From an uncultured Porphyromonadaceae bacterium (GTDB lineage Bacteria; Bacteroidota; Bacteroidia; Bacteroidales; Muribaculaceae), in the NCBI GenBank assembly GCA_946414395.1, contig CAMKOE010000001.1, forward strand, positions 1-64,000: a DNA stretch of 64,000 nucleotides. The letters are read 5' to 3'. Every line of letters begins with the position of its first letter. Position 1 is the first letter of the stretch. Positions 19,801-27,101 of this stretch are shown here, one piece after another. Below the pieces are notes generated by a model that was not told the DNA's origin, did no database searches, and saw only the letters and a list, made by a program, of their open reading frames with translations. The translations under genes and the position numbers were made by a program.

Positions 19801-21087
19801 ATCGAGGCCGACAAGGCTGGCCTGCATGTCGCCTATGGTGACGTGTTTGCCAACCCGACTCCCCGCAAACTGGCTGCCCTCATCACTGGCGACAGCGGCG
19901 CTGATGGCCAGGATGAGGTGACGGGATTTGACTATTCGTCCATCGATAACCTCCTGCATAATAACACGCTCGACAGTTTCCGCAATGGTGAGCGTCAGCA
20001 ACTGGGCGATGTGCTGCTCACGGGAGCAACCGGCTATCTGGGCATTCACATCCTGCGTGAATTGATAGATTCCAATGCAGGCAAGATTTATTGTCTCGTG
20101 AGGGGCAAGAGCCTTGAGGCGGCCGAGAGTCGCCTGCGCACCCTGCTGTTCTACTACTTCTCCGATTCCTTCAAGAATCTGTTTGGCACCCGCCTGCACA
20201 TCGTTCTGGGTGACGTGACCAGCGATTTCGGCAAGGATATCAAGGTGGATACCATCTTCAACTGCGCTGCCATCGTGAAGCACTTCAGCGAGGGCACCGA
20301 GATTGAGGATGTGAACATCGGCGGCGCTCAGCGCTGTGTTGACTACTGCCTCAAGACCGGAGCGGCTCTTGTCCATGTCTCCACTGCCAGCACGCGCGGC
20401 TTGTGGACCGGTGAACCCCGCAACGACATCTTCACCGAGCAACGCCTGTACATGGGCCAGTACTTGGGTAACAAGTATATCTACTCCAAGTTCATGGCCG
20501 AGCGCATTATCCTCGATACGGTTGCCCGCAAGGGACTGAGAGCCAAGATTATGCGCGTGGGTAACCTGGCAGCCCGCTCGACCGACGGTGAGTTCCAGGC
20601 CAATTTTGCCACCAACTCCTTCATGGGCCGCATCAAGGTCTATAACATGCTGGGCTGCTGTCCCTATAGCATGCGCAACAAGAAAGTCGAGTTCTCGCCC
20701 ATCAACGAGGTGGCTCACGCCATCGTGCTGCTCAGCACCACTCCGGTGGCATGCACCGTCTTCCACCCCTACAATATCCATGGCCAGTTCCTGGGTGATG
20801 TCCTCACCGGCCTCGATACCGTCGGCGATGGCATCCGCTTCGTCGAGCAGGAAGAGTTTGCAGGTGTGATGGAAGAGGCCAAGTCCGATCCCGTAAAGGC
20901 CAAGCAGATGGCATCATTGCTGGCCTATCAGGACATGGCCCATGGTCAAAAGACGACCGATGTCACCCGTGACAACGACTACACGACCCAGGTGCTCTAT
21001 CGCCTTGGCTTTGCTTGGTCACCCACATCGTGGGACTATGTGGAGCGCATGCTGACGGCCATCGGCGGTTTTGGATTCTTTGATTAA
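13837..21087 (+). CDS. Two-module non-ribosomal peptide synthetase, C-A-T-C-A-T-reductase
   Basis: Multimodular NRPS of 2416 residues. C1 begins near residue 5, with HHIIVDG at 128-134. A1 (~428-930) has YTSGSTGIPKG near 579. T1 carries the pantetheine serine S963 in GLTSI. C2 begins near 1026, with HHLVFDG at 1148-1154. A2 (~1449-1900) has YTSGSTGRPKG at 1595-1605. T2 has S1981 in GGTSL. The C-terminal thioester reductase (~2055-2416) has the nucleotide motif GATGYLG (2063-2069) and YxxxK at Y2214/K2218. Reductive release yields an aldehyde, or an alcohol after a second reduction. By-eye specificity codes are DAMFLTVIFK (A1) and DAQSVACVAK (A2); I cannot assign substrates. The N-terminal C domain suggests initiation with an acyl group or a free acceptor. 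A MATE exporter and an Sfp-type activator follow. Confidence 0.95.
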   Translation: MKTSAPLSKSQYGIYVECMSHQGEAFYNLPYIYELDMSLDADRLVKAVETAFRAHPSLFIRMGITDDGEPVQTLDIDSEQFSLEVEDIQDIEQEKSRLVRPFDLNGGRLFHVNILRGGNHYYLFLDYHHIIVDGTSMQVMLRDIDKAYQGLPIDPEEMTLLQAAQDEATLADSPAYEEAKRWYAANFDCSDTFTQFMPDLEEPEHREDSIVRILSIGMPQVDQFCKDNGVFKSNLFTSAFAFLLAKFNNEHEALFNTVYHGRTDKRLAHATGMFVQTFPVYAKFDDKTTVLDFLKGGQDQMSGCRDHSIYSYSDVVTDLNLQSNAMFAWHGQLFDNETMGGKPMRTIRIGNSTLDASFYLKVFIQGGQFHAKAEYNANEYSREIISQVLESYEAVLQGMLSCQQLCDIALATDSQIAALDAFNCNDVDYDASQTIVSLFNSQVLSTPDNVAVVYKDKRYTYAQVAEISDRIAARIADMGLGTEDVVSVLIPRSEWMAIASLGVLKAGCAYQPLDPSYPKERLNFMMQDASAKLLIADEELRTIVDEYQGEVLLTSEIANLPAKPAPEVEIKPDQLFIMLYTSGSTGIPKGCQLTHGNLVAFCHWYQRYYSLQAEHNVAAYASYGFDACMMDMYPALTCGASVYIIPEELRLDLIALNDYFEQNHVTHSFMTTQVGYQFATSIENHSLLHLSTGGEKLASLTPPQGLKFYNVYGPTECTIFTTTYLVDKKMKEIPIGKPLDNMRLYIVDGQCHRLPVGAAGELWVSGPQVSRGYLNRPEKTAEVYISNPFATEEKYSRIYRTGDIVRYLPSGDIQFVGRRDGQVKIRGFRIELKEVESIIREFPGIKDATVQAFDEEGGGKFIAAYVVSDSQVDIEALNNFIMEEKPPYMVPAVTMQIDAIPLNQNQKVNKRALPKPEKKAASVEETNVPMNVLEQQLHDIVAEIVNTTDFGVTTVLGYAGLTSISAIKLAVQINKRYGVTLDSRSLVKTGTVQSIENEILNHLLAGEATAITAAADKPAETRSSVPLSYAQTGVYFDCLKNPASTIYNIPYLLTYPAGTDASRLADAVKRVIEAHPELGVHFVTEGDSIMQTLEDNVPVQVNVIEMTDQELASYKNEFVRPFNLQKAPLYRAEVVKTDGGIHLLLDVHHLVFDGGSADLLIRQINAALEGHEIEPESYTYMDFVSDQQQAEETDVFKASQQFFAEKLQTCEGASEIPADLPKSGEQGYIGEAVCPADLEKAAAFCRQQEITPAHLFLAATSYVVSRYTNNRDVYLCTVSSGRSNLKIADTVGMFVNTLALGMSIDDVTVAQFLKGASDTFDQTLRHEDYPFARIATDYGFRPAIAYAYQVGVLSQYTVNGQPVGQELLELNVPKFKINIKIESRGVVVQYDDSIYSERVGRGIAESIVTVAARMMENPDGKLRQLSIVSDSQEEELSHLRQTATGDAPFSLFHECIGHFAQSQPDHDALVAIDGKFSYKQMDEVTSRIAAALRKRGVHERDRVALLLPRTSRLILALFGVLKSGAAYIPCDPEYPADRVKLILEDSEARYIITTADRMDTVPADKAIDVEDLINDDNDGAIVTDITPDDLAYLIYTSGSTGRPKGVMLHHRGICNYLYGHPANVFANGVYTDAKRILSVTTISFDAALQDIGTAYFNGKTLIVATEEQANNPLDLARLINEEHINMVSGTPSRWMTWLTSEDFCDAISRINIVRAGGEKFSDQLLDQLRRVTKARIFNCYGPTEITVASNNKELTHADMVTVGKPQLNVIEYIVDQDGNELPVGVVGELYIGGRGVAHGYNNLEQMTRERFVDYHGTRIYKSGDYAKWLPDGDVVILGRTDHQIKLRGLRIELGEIENVMLKVEGLKKVVILIRKINDKEHLCAYYTADREIKPEDLKAEISKSLTQYMVPTAYLQLKEMPMTPNGKTDVKALPEPELAISSAYVEPANDTERTFCGIFADILQMDKVGATDNFFELGGTSLVVTRVIIEADKAGLHVAYGDVFANPTPRKLAALITGDSGADGQDEVTGFDYSSIDNLLHNNTLDSFRNGERQQLGDVLLTGATGYLGIHILRELIDSNAGKIYCLVRGKSLEAAESRLRTLLFYYFSDSFKNLFGTRLHIVLGDVTSDFGKDIKVDTIFNCAAIVKHFSEGTEIEDVNIGGAQRCVDYCLKTGAALVHVSTASTRGLWTGEPRNDIFTEQRLYMGQYLGNKYIYSKFMAERIILDTVARKGLRAKIMRVGNLAARSTDGEFQANFATNSFMGRIKVYNMLGCCPYSMRNKKVEFSPINEVAHAIVLLSTTPVACTVFHPYNIHGQFLGDVLTGLDTVGDGIRFVEQEEFAGVMEEAKSDPVKAKQMASLLAYQDMAHGQKTTDVTRDNDYTTQVLYRLGFAWSPTSWDYVERMLTAIGGFGFFD

Positions 21088-21095
21088 TACGAGAC

Positions 21096-22427
21096 ATGAT
21101 GCAGGCAAACGAAGACATTAATGCGCAATTCTATAGGTACCTGTGGGCCTATATCCTGGTGGCACTGTCAGGGTGCCTGGGTAATGTCGTTGACGGCATT
21201 ATCGTCGGTAACCTGATCAGCGAGGATGGTGTGAGCGCCATCAACCTGTCCAAACCCATCAACCAGTTCATATTCACCCTGCACCTGCTCATCAATGCGG
21301 GTGCGGGAATGCTGGTTGGCTACTCCTTGGGCAAGAACAGGGTGGATGATGCCCGCCGTTTCTTCACCCGCGCCTTGACCTTGAGCATGAGTCTGGGACT
21401 CATACTGGCACTGTTTGGTGGCTTGCTGTTCCCCAGTGCGACCGCGCGTCTGTTGTGCAGCAACCAGGAGATTCTGCCTCTTGCCAGGGATTACATGCAG
21501 GTTTTGCTGATAGGCAATCCTGCGTTTATCCTGATGTGGGGCCTATCAACGATGGTCGGTGTGGATGGTAGTCCGCGGCTTGTTTCGGATGCTGTGATTA
21601 TTGACAATGTGGTAAATCTTTGCCTCGACATTGTGTTTATCAAGTGGTTCGGATGGGGCATCACGGGCTCGTCGGTCGCAACGGTGGTCGGCCACCTGGT
21701 GGGCATAGCCATCCTGTTGAGCCATTGGCGCAACCCCGAGTCCCGCCGATTGACGCTGGACTTCTCCTCCACAGGCCTTCTCGCCTCGTGGAAGCGCATT
21801 GTTTCACAAGGCGCCCCGCTAGCCATCGCATCCATCTGCCTGACGTTGCTGCTCTTCTCGGCCAACAGTATTGTGCTCTCGACCTTGGGCCGTGTTGGCA
21901 TCTTCGCGTTTGCCGTGTGCATGAACCTGTTGCAGATCTACAACTTGTTTGTCTCGGGCACATGTCAGACCTTGCAGTCCCTGGGAGCCATCCAGGTGGG
22001 TAAAGGCGATGCCGAGGGCTTGCGCACGGTTTTGCGCAAGGCCTTCCGCTTCATCACGGTAGCGATGGCAGTGACCTGTCTGTTTGTCTGGATTGAACCG
22101 CAGTTGATAGTGAAACTCTTCGGCGCCGATGAGCCGGGTATGCTGGCCGAGGGGTCACATGCCTTGAGGGTGTTTGCCTTAAGTTTCATCCCGTTCTGCT
22201 ACATCTATGTGATGATGATTGTCTATAAATTGTATTCACATCACCACATGGCGCTATTCATCTCGTTCATCCTGTCATTGACGGTGATTCCGGTCTTGTG
22301 GATCATCTCCCGCAAGGCACCCGGACTGTTGTGGTATAGTTACATTATCGCTTATCTCATCGAGGCTGCGGCCATCCTGTTGCTGCACCGCTTGACCAAG
22401 GTCAAGTTCCAACTCAAGCAACCGTGA
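21096..22427 (+). CDS. MATE-family efflux transporter
   Basis: Inner-membrane exporter of 443 residues with about 12 hydrophobic segments in two six-helix halves, typical of the multidrug and toxic compound extrusion family (for example GNVVDGIIVGNLISEDGVSAINLSKP near the start and INAGAGMLVGYSLGK). MATE pumps use Na+ or H+ gradients. It starts 8 nt after the NRPS stop codon and overlaps the next gene by 4 nt, so it belongs to the NRPS operon. Export of, or self-protection against, the peptide product is the natural inference. Confidence 0.9.
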   Translation: MMQANEDINAQFYRYLWAYILVALSGCLGNVVDGIIVGNLISEDGVSAINLSKPINQFIFTLHLLINAGAGMLVGYSLGKNRVDDARRFFTRALTLSMSLGLILALFGGLLFPSATARLLCSNQEILPLARDYMQVLLIGNPAFILMWGLSTMVGVDGSPRLVSDAVIIDNVVNLCLDIVFIKWFGWGITGSSVATVVGHLVGIAILLSHWRNPESRRLTLDFSSTGLLASWKRIVSQGAPLAIASICLTLLLFSANSIVLSTLGRVGIFAFAVCMNLLQIYNLFVSGTCQTLQSLGAIQVGKGDAEGLRTVLRKAFRFITVAMAVTCLFVWIEPQLIVKLFGADEPGMLAEGSHALRVFALSFIPFCYIYVMMIVYKLYSHHHMALFISFILSLTVIPVLWIISRKAPGLLWYSYIIAYLIEAAAILLLHRLTKVKFQLKQP

Positions 22428-22987
22428 TCTATATCGACGACAATATCAATGCTCTCGACATGACGGCGGCTCAGGCCGCCGTCAGCCTTGAGCGGTGGCA
22501 GTATGCCATGCGGTATCGGCAGCAGCGGGACCGCCGCTTGAGCCTGTCGGCATTCATGTTGCTGCAGCGGGCATTGCGGCTGGAGTATGGCATCCACGAG
22601 GTCCCTCTATTCGTCTATGGGCCTCATGGCAAGCCCTCGTTAATGGGCTGTGACGCAATTCACTTCAACCTGAGCCATTGTCGTGATGCTGCCGCCTGTG
22701 CGGTCGCATCATGCCCGGTGGGCATCGATGTGGAGTGCATCGACCGCTATGACCCCGAGTTGCTGCCTCATGTAATGAACGAGGATGAGCAGCAACTCAT
22801 CCTCAATTCTCCTTATCCCGATGTGGCCTTTGTGCGCCTGTGGACCATGAAGGAAAGCCTTCTCAAGTGCACAGGGCAGGGCATATCCGATGATATCAAG
22901 TCCATTCTGGCGACTGCGGCTGGATACCGGTTCCGGACGACGGTTTACCCGACATTTGTCTGCACCGTTTGCACGCCCAGGGAGTAA
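22424..22987 (+). CDS. Sfp-type 4'-phosphopantetheinyl transferase
   Basis: Transfers 4'-phosphopantetheine from CoA to the carrier-domain serines of the NRPS (S963 and S1981 in the upstream gene). The 187-residue protein has GKP (69-71), FNLSH (81-85), the Mg-binding GIDVE (D102, E104) and WTMKES (140-145, K143 and E144), the full signature of the Sfp group. It uses a GTG start overlapping the MATE stop codon (GTGA), implying translational coupling. It is somewhat shorter than Sfp (~220 residues) but no catalytic motif is missing. It is the last gene of the NRPS block and is followed by a convergent gene. Confidence 0.92.
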   Translation: MIYIDDNINALDMTAAQAAVSLERWQYAMRYRQQRDRRLSLSAFMLLQRALRLEYGIHEVPLFVYGPHGKPSLMGCDAIHFNLSHCRDAAACAVASCPVGIDVECIDRYDPELLPHVMNEDEQQLILNSPYPDVAFVRLWTMKESLLKCTGQGISDDIKSILATAAGYRFRTTVYPTFVCTVCTPRE

Positions 22988-23004
22988 CCGCCTTCATTCG
23001 CCAT

Positions 23005-24192
23005 TTATTTCATTTCATTGACGGCCTTCTCTAATTGATGCATCGCCTGGACGATGACGCTGCGGGGACTGCCCATGTTGAATCGCATGTGGCAGCGGCC
23101 TGCCTCGCCAAACATCGACCCCTCGTTCATGGCCAGTCCTGCCTTGTCGCGGAACAGGCTGACGACCTCGTCATGACTGATGCCCAGTCCCGTGCAGTCG
23201 AGCCACACCAGGAAGCCTGCCTGAGGCTTGACGGCAACGATGCCGGGAATGTGCTCACGGCAATATTGCTCCACATAGTCCACGTTGCCTTCAATATAGT
23301 GCAGGCACTCCTCGAGCCATTGCGCGCCGTTGCGGTAGGCGGCTTCGGTGGCGATGATGGAAACCAGATTGGCATTGCACAATTCATTGATTTCGATCCA
23401 CTTGAAGAAAGGCTCCCTTAACTCGGGATTCATGACCACACACCACGAACTCTTGAGACCCGCGATGTTGAAGGTCTTGCTGGGAGCGCCACAAGTCACC
23501 GTCACGGCTGCGGCATCCTCGCTGACGGTGGCCATCGGGGTGTGCTTGTGGCCATAGAGCATCAAGTCACCGAAGATCTCGTCCGAGAACACGATCACGC
23601 CATGCTTGCGGGCCATGCGGGCCACCTCGCGCAGCACCTCGGGTTCCCATGCGATGCCTGCGGGGTTGTGAGGGTTGCACACGACCATCATGCGCGGCTT
23701 TTCCTCCTGCATGATGCGCTCCAGCCCTTCCAGATCCATGCGGTAGAGGTTGTCCTCGCCGGGAAGGAGGGCATTGTTGATGGTGATGCGGCCATTGCCG
23801 TCAATCACGTCCTTGAACGGGTAATAGACGGGTTGCTGGATGACGATTTTGTCGCCAGGCTTGGTGAAGAAGTTCACGGCCAGGCCAAATCCTGTCACAA
23901 TGCCGGCCACAAAGGTCACCTCCTCACGGGTGAACTCAAACCCGTTGCGCTCGCGTTGCCAGTCGATGATGGACTGCCAGTAACCGTCATACAGGCAGGT
24001 GTAGCCATACACGGGATGGTCGGCCAGACGGTGCACAAGTGCCTGGGTGATCTCGGGGCACACGGCAAAGTCCATATCGGCGATCCACAGCGGTAGCAGG
24101 TCGTCGCGTCCGTAATCTTGCTTGAGAATCTCGATTTTCTTGCATTGCGTGCCATGACGGTCAATGCATTTGTCAAAGTCATATTTTGCCAT
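23005..24192 (-). CDS. MalY/PatB-family PLP-dependent aminotransferase (C-S lyase type)
   Basis: Fold-type I PLP enzyme of about 395 residues, most like the MalY/PatB cystathionine beta-lyase group. Visible are LPLWIADMDFAVCPEI near the N-terminus, VVCNPHNPAGIAW, the FSDEIFGDL aspartate segment, APSKTFNIAGLKSSW with the PLP lysine, and the C-terminal HMRFNMGSPRS arginine. I place the start at MAKYDFDKC because the 30 upstream codons are AT-rich, carry no homology and contain the promoter. Likely activities are C-S beta-elimination of cystathionine/cysteine or transamination; substrate is not readable. It is convergent with the NRPS block and divergent from dapF. Confidence 0.86.
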   Translation of the reverse strand: MAKYDFDKCIDRHGTQCKKIEILKQDYGRDDLLPLWIADMDFAVCPEITQALVHRLADHPVYGYTCLYDGYWQSIIDWQRERNGFEFTREEVTFVAGIVTGFGLAVNFFTKPGDKIVIQQPVYYPFKDVIDGNGRITINNALLPGEDNLYRMDLEGLERIMQEEKPRMMVVCNPHNPAGIAWEPEVLREVARMARKHGVIVFSDEIFGDLMLYGHKHTPMATVSEDAAAVTVTCGAPSKTFNIAGLKSSWCVVMNPELREPFFKWIEINELCNANLVSIIATEAAYRNGAQWLEECLHYIEGNVDYVEQYCREHIPGIVAVKPQAGFLVWLDCTGLGISHDEVVSLFRDKAGLAMNEGSMFGEAGRCHMRFNMGSPRSVIVQAMHQLEKAVNEMK

Positions 24193-24242
24193 TGTCAGTA
24201 GAAGACTTAAGGTTGATAAATGCTCATTAATCTTGATAGTGG

Positions 24243-24271
24243 CAAAATTAGTATATTTTTGTGAAATGCAA
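24243..24271 (-). promoter_or_regulatory. Promoter of the MalY/PatB-type gene
   Basis: On the complement, TTG (24269-24271), 18 nt, TAATTTTG (24243-24250), placed 50 nt before the start codon at 24192. It supports the internal start, because the promoter would otherwise lie inside the coding frame. Confidence 0.5.
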
Positions 24272-24365
24272 GATAATGTCAATGGAATTTTTCTTTTTCA
24301 CTTTAGCGGTCTGCCATGACACCTCACCCAATGTCGCCAAGATACTACGTTTTTAACAAGCCACG

Positions 24366-24397
24366 TTTGCGAGTTTGACTGGAAACACCTACCTTTG
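24366..24397 (+). promoter_or_regulatory. Bacteroidota-type promoter of dapF
   Basis: TTTG (24366-24369), 20 nt, TACCTTTG (24390-24397): textbook spacing. The start codon follows 23 nt later. Confidence 0.68.
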
Positions 24398-24420
24398 CAA
24401 AATAACTAAAAACTGTAGCA

Positions 24421-25239
24421 ATGAGCAACAAAATCCATTTCATGAAAATGCACGGGGTAGGGAACGACTACATCTTTGTCGATACCACACTTTACCCTAT
24501 CGATGACCCGCAAGCCACCTCTGTAGCATGGAGCCGTTACCACTTTGGCATCGGCAGTGACGGTCTGGTGTTGATAGGCCGCTCTCCAGTCCCCGAGGCC
24601 GATTTCACGATGCGCATCTTCAATGCCGACGGTTCCGAGGGCCTGATGTGCGGTAATGCCAGCCGCTGTATTGGCAAGTATGTGTACGAGAAAGGGCTGA
24701 CAAGCAAGACCCGTGTGAGGTTGTTGACGGCTTCAGGCATCAAGATTCTCGATATTCATGTGGGGGCCGACGGACTTGTCGAGGCTGTGACCGTCGACAT
24801 GCTGGCTCCTGTCCTGGAGGATGCCGGCCTCTTTATCAATTCGGGTCGTGAACAGTTGCCCGACGGCGTTTTTGTCTCGATGGGCAATCCCCATTATGTC
24901 ATCTTTGTTGACGACATTGATGCCGTCGATGTCGCCACCCAGGGTGCTGTGCTGGAAAACAGTCCCTGCTTCCCGCAGCGATGCAACATCGAGTTTGCGC
25001 AAATGAGGGCCGACGGCATCCGCATGCGCGTGTGGGAACGTGGCAGTGGCATCACGATGGCCTGTGGCACCGGTGCATGCGCTACTGCTGTCGCCGCAGC
25101 GTTGTCTGGCCGTTGCCAGCGTCAATGCCGCGTCATCATGGATGGAGGGGAACTCGACATCAACTGGAGTGAAAAAGACGGCCACGTCTATCTCACGGGG
25201 CCTGCGGTGATGGTCTATGAGGGGGATATCGAGTGCTGA
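24421..25239 (+). CDS. dapF: Diaminopimelate epimerase
   Basis: Interconverts LL- and meso-diaminopimelate in lysine and peptidoglycan synthesis (cytoplasm). The 272-residue protein begins [15 protein letters not shown] and contains both catalytic cysteines: C77 in [10 protein letters not shown] and C215 in [11 protein letters not shown]. Length is normal. It has its own promoter. The next gene, cbiA, has a separate promoter about 90 nt downstream, so I treat dapF as a single-gene unit. Confidence 0.96.
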   Translation: MSNKIHFMKMHGVGNDYIFVDTTLYPIDDPQATSVAWSRYHFGIGSDGLVLIGRSPVPEADFTMRIFNADGSEGLMCGNASRCIGKYVYEKGLTSKTRVRLLTASGIKILDIHVGADGLVEAVTVDMLAPVLEDAGLFINSGREQLPDGVFVSMGNPHYVIFVDDIDAVDVATQGAVLENSPCFPQRCNIEFAQMRADGIRMRVWERGSGITMACGTGACATAVAAALSGRCQRQCRVIMDGGELDINWSEKDGHVYLTGPAVMVYEGDIEC

Positions 25240-25302
25240 TTCAACTATCTGGTGAAGGATAACAGTTGATTCAGGTGAACTTGCGATTTTGCCGACGGCG
25301 AA

Positions 25303-25335
25303 TTGCTGGTTTACGGTAGAAAAAGTGTACCTTTG
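25303..25335 (+). promoter_or_regulatory. Promoter of the plus-strand cobalamin operon
   Basis: TACCTTTG (25328-25335) is preceded by TTG at 25303-25305 (22-nt spacer, slightly long). The -7 box ends only 10 nt before the cbiA start codon, so the transcript would have a leader of about 5 nt. No cobalamin riboswitch fits before this gene. Confidence 0.45.
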
Positions 25336-25345
25336 TACCTGCATA

Positions 25346-26002
25346 ATGATTAAACATGGATTTCTCATAGGGGCTCCCACCAGTGGCTCGGGCAAGACGA
25401 CAATTGCCCGGGGACTGATGGCTCTGTTTACCCTCAAGGGCTATCGGGTGCAGCCCTTCAAGTGTGGCCCCGATTATATCGACACTAAGTTTCATGCCGC
25501 GGTGTGCGGCCGTCCCAGCATCAACCTGGATACTTTCATGGCCAGTGATGACCATGTGCGGGAACTGTATGACAGTTATGGCAAGGATGCCGACGTGTGT
25601 GTGGTCGAGGGGATGATGGGCCTGTTCGACGGCTATGACCGTGACAAGGGCTCGTCGGCCGAGGTCGCCCGCGTGCTTGATGTGCCTGTCGTGCTGGTCG
25701 TGGATGCCAAGTCGGCAGCCTACTCGATGGCTCCACTCATCCAGGGCTTTCTCAATTTTCGTCATGATGTGCGCGTCAGCGGCGTGATTTTTAACCGTGT
25801 GGGCTCTTCGCGCCATTTTGCCATGTTGGAGCAGGTGTGCGAAGACTTGGGCGTGGAGTGTTACGGTTACCTGCCCAAGAATGCCTCTCTGGAACAAGGC
25901 TCACGCTACTTGGGACTCGACTTCAGCGAGAAGGCCGAGAGTGGATTGTTGGTTCAACTTCTTGAAAATAATGTGAAATGGCAACGACTGTTAGCACTCT
26001 GA
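25346..26002 (+). CDS. cbiA: Cobyrinate a,c-diamide synthase, N-terminal (ATP-binding) half of split cbiA
   Basis: CbiA amidates the a and c side chains of cobyrinate using ATP and glutamine. This frame encodes only the N-terminal dethiobiotin-synthetase-like domain: P-loop GAPTSGSGKTT (residues ~9-19), QPFKCGPDYID, LDTFMAS, VVEGMMGLFDG and GYLPKNASLEQGSRYLGLDF. It stops at residue 218, where family members continue through a short linker into a glutaminase domain. That domain follows in another frame with a 25-nt overlap. I start at the ATG at 25346 because an upstream in-frame ATG would precede the promoter. The gene may be disrupted, may make two polypeptides, or may contain an assembly error. 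Confidence 0.82.
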   Translation: MIKHGFLIGAPTSGSGKTTIARGLMALFTLKGYRVQPFKCGPDYIDTKFHAAVCGRPSINLDTFMASDDHVRELYDSYGKDADVCVVEGMMGLFDGYDRDKGSSAEVARVLDVPVVLVVDAKSAAYSMAPLIQGFLNFRHDVRVSGVIFNRVGSSRHFAMLEQVCEDLGVECYGYLPKNASLEQGSRYLGLDFSEKAESGLLVQLLENNVKWQRLLAL

Positions 26003-26550
26003 TAGCCCGCAACAACGAGTCGTTCTCCTTTATCTACCAGGAGAATATCGACCGCATGGGGGGCGATGTCTCGTTTTTTGACCCTGAGACCGATGTGCCT
26101 TGCCTAGACAATGTCGCGTTGCTCTACCTCCCAGGCGGCTATCCCGAGAAGCATCTCGACGCCCTGGTGAAGGCCGAGGCCACAAGGCGTGCCATCAAGG
26201 AGTATGCCGACCGTGGTGGGCATGTCATTGCCGAGTGTGGTGGCATGATGTACCTGTGTGAAAAGATTGTCACCGACGAGGGCGAATTTCCCATGTGTGG
26301 CGTCTTGCCTTATACCATCACGGCCCGCAAGGCCGACCGCAAACTCTCGCTGGGCTATCGCCGCTTCATGCTTGACGGCAAGGAGTACCGTGGCCATGAG
26401 TTCCACTACACGCAATTTTTGGGCGAAGTGCCGCCATCGGTAACTCAAGTGTATAACGCCAAGGGCGATCCGGTCCCCACACCAGTTATCCGCTACAAGA
26501 ATGTGCTGGCCAGTTACACGCACCTTTATCAGATATCAGATAACAGATAA
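25978..26550 (+). CDS. cbiA: Cobyrinate a,c-diamide synthase, C-terminal glutaminase half of split cbiA
   Basis: Class I (triad) glutamine amidotransferase domain of CbiA in the -1 frame relative to the N-terminal half. It has ARNNESFSFIYQEN near the start, LPGGYPE (51-57), the nucleophile C87 in AECGGMMYL and the catalytic histidine in YRGHEFHY (~143). The ATG at 25978 lies inside the upstream frame, so a coupled second polypeptide is possible. Compared with intact CbiA, the linker of roughly 20 residues between the domains appears to be lost, which favours a small deletion over a simple one-base error. The C-terminus runs into an ATCAGATA-type simple repeat. Confidence 0.8.
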   Translation: MATTVSTLIARNNESFSFIYQENIDRMGGDVSFFDPETDVPCLDNVALLYLPGGYPEKHLDALVKAEATRRAIKEYADRGGHVIAECGGMMYLCEKIVTDEGEFPMCGVLPYTITARKADRKLSLGYRRFMLDGKEYRGHEFHYTQFLGEVPPSVTQVYNAKGDPVPTPVIRYKNVLASYTHLYQISDNR

Positions 26551-26603
26551 GGGATAAGAGATTGTTTTAGGCGATAGCAACCATACATAAAACTTAAAAC
26601 TCA

Positions 26604-27101
26604 ATGAACCAGATATATACCAAGACCGGCGACGAGGGAACGACCAGCCTGCGTGAGGGCATGAGAGTGTCCAAAGACGACCCGCGCATCGAGGCAAATG
26701 GTCAGATCGACCAGTTGAATGCCCTCTTGGGTGTCGTGCGGTCGATGCTGGACGATGAAGAGTCCAAACAACTGATTCACGCCGTGCAGCGTGAACTGAT
26801 GACCATCATGAGCCATATCGCTACTCCTGATGGACACGATAACCCCCGCAAACTCCATTGTGTCGAGATTACGGCTCAATTGGAGCAAGCCATCGATGCC
26901 GTTAACTTCCAGGGGGGATTTGTTATCCCGGGAGGTGGCTCGTCGTTGGCCGCATTCATCCACCTGGCGCGCACCCAGGCTCGCACTGTTGAGCGTCGCC
27001 TGTGGTCGCTCCACCGTGAGCACCCACTGGATGCCCCGATCATGGTGATGATGAATCGCCTGTCCGATTATCTGTTTGTTTTAGCCAACGAGAAAGAATG
27101 A
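26604..27101 (+). CDS. PduO-type ATP:cob(I)alamin adenosyltransferase
   Basis: Transfers the 5'-deoxyadenosyl group from ATP to the reduced corrinoid, forming the Co-C bond of coenzyme B12. The 165-residue protein opens with YTKTGDEGTTSL (ATP-binding segment), followed by DPRIEANGQIDQLNALLG, and later has the FVIPGGGSSLAAFIHLARTQARTVERR helix with the conserved arginines. Length is slightly below the usual ~180-190. It lies between cbiA and cbiP and its stop overlaps the cbiP start (ATGA). This position fits adenosylation at the a,c-diamide stage. Confidence 0.93.
   Translation: MNQIYTKTGDEGTTSLREGMRVSKDDPRIEANGQIDQLNALLGVVRSMLDDEESKQLIHAVQRELMTIMSHIATPDGHDNPRKLHCVEITAQLEQAIDAVNFQGGFVIPGGGSSLAAFIHLARTQARTVERRLWSLHREHPLDAPIMVMMNRLSDYLFVLANEKE

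Noticed and set aside
25960-26010. Programmed -1 frameshift joining the two cbiA halves
   Set aside because: No X-XXY-YYZ heptamer in the overlap and the domain linker is missing, so a split or damaged gene fits better.
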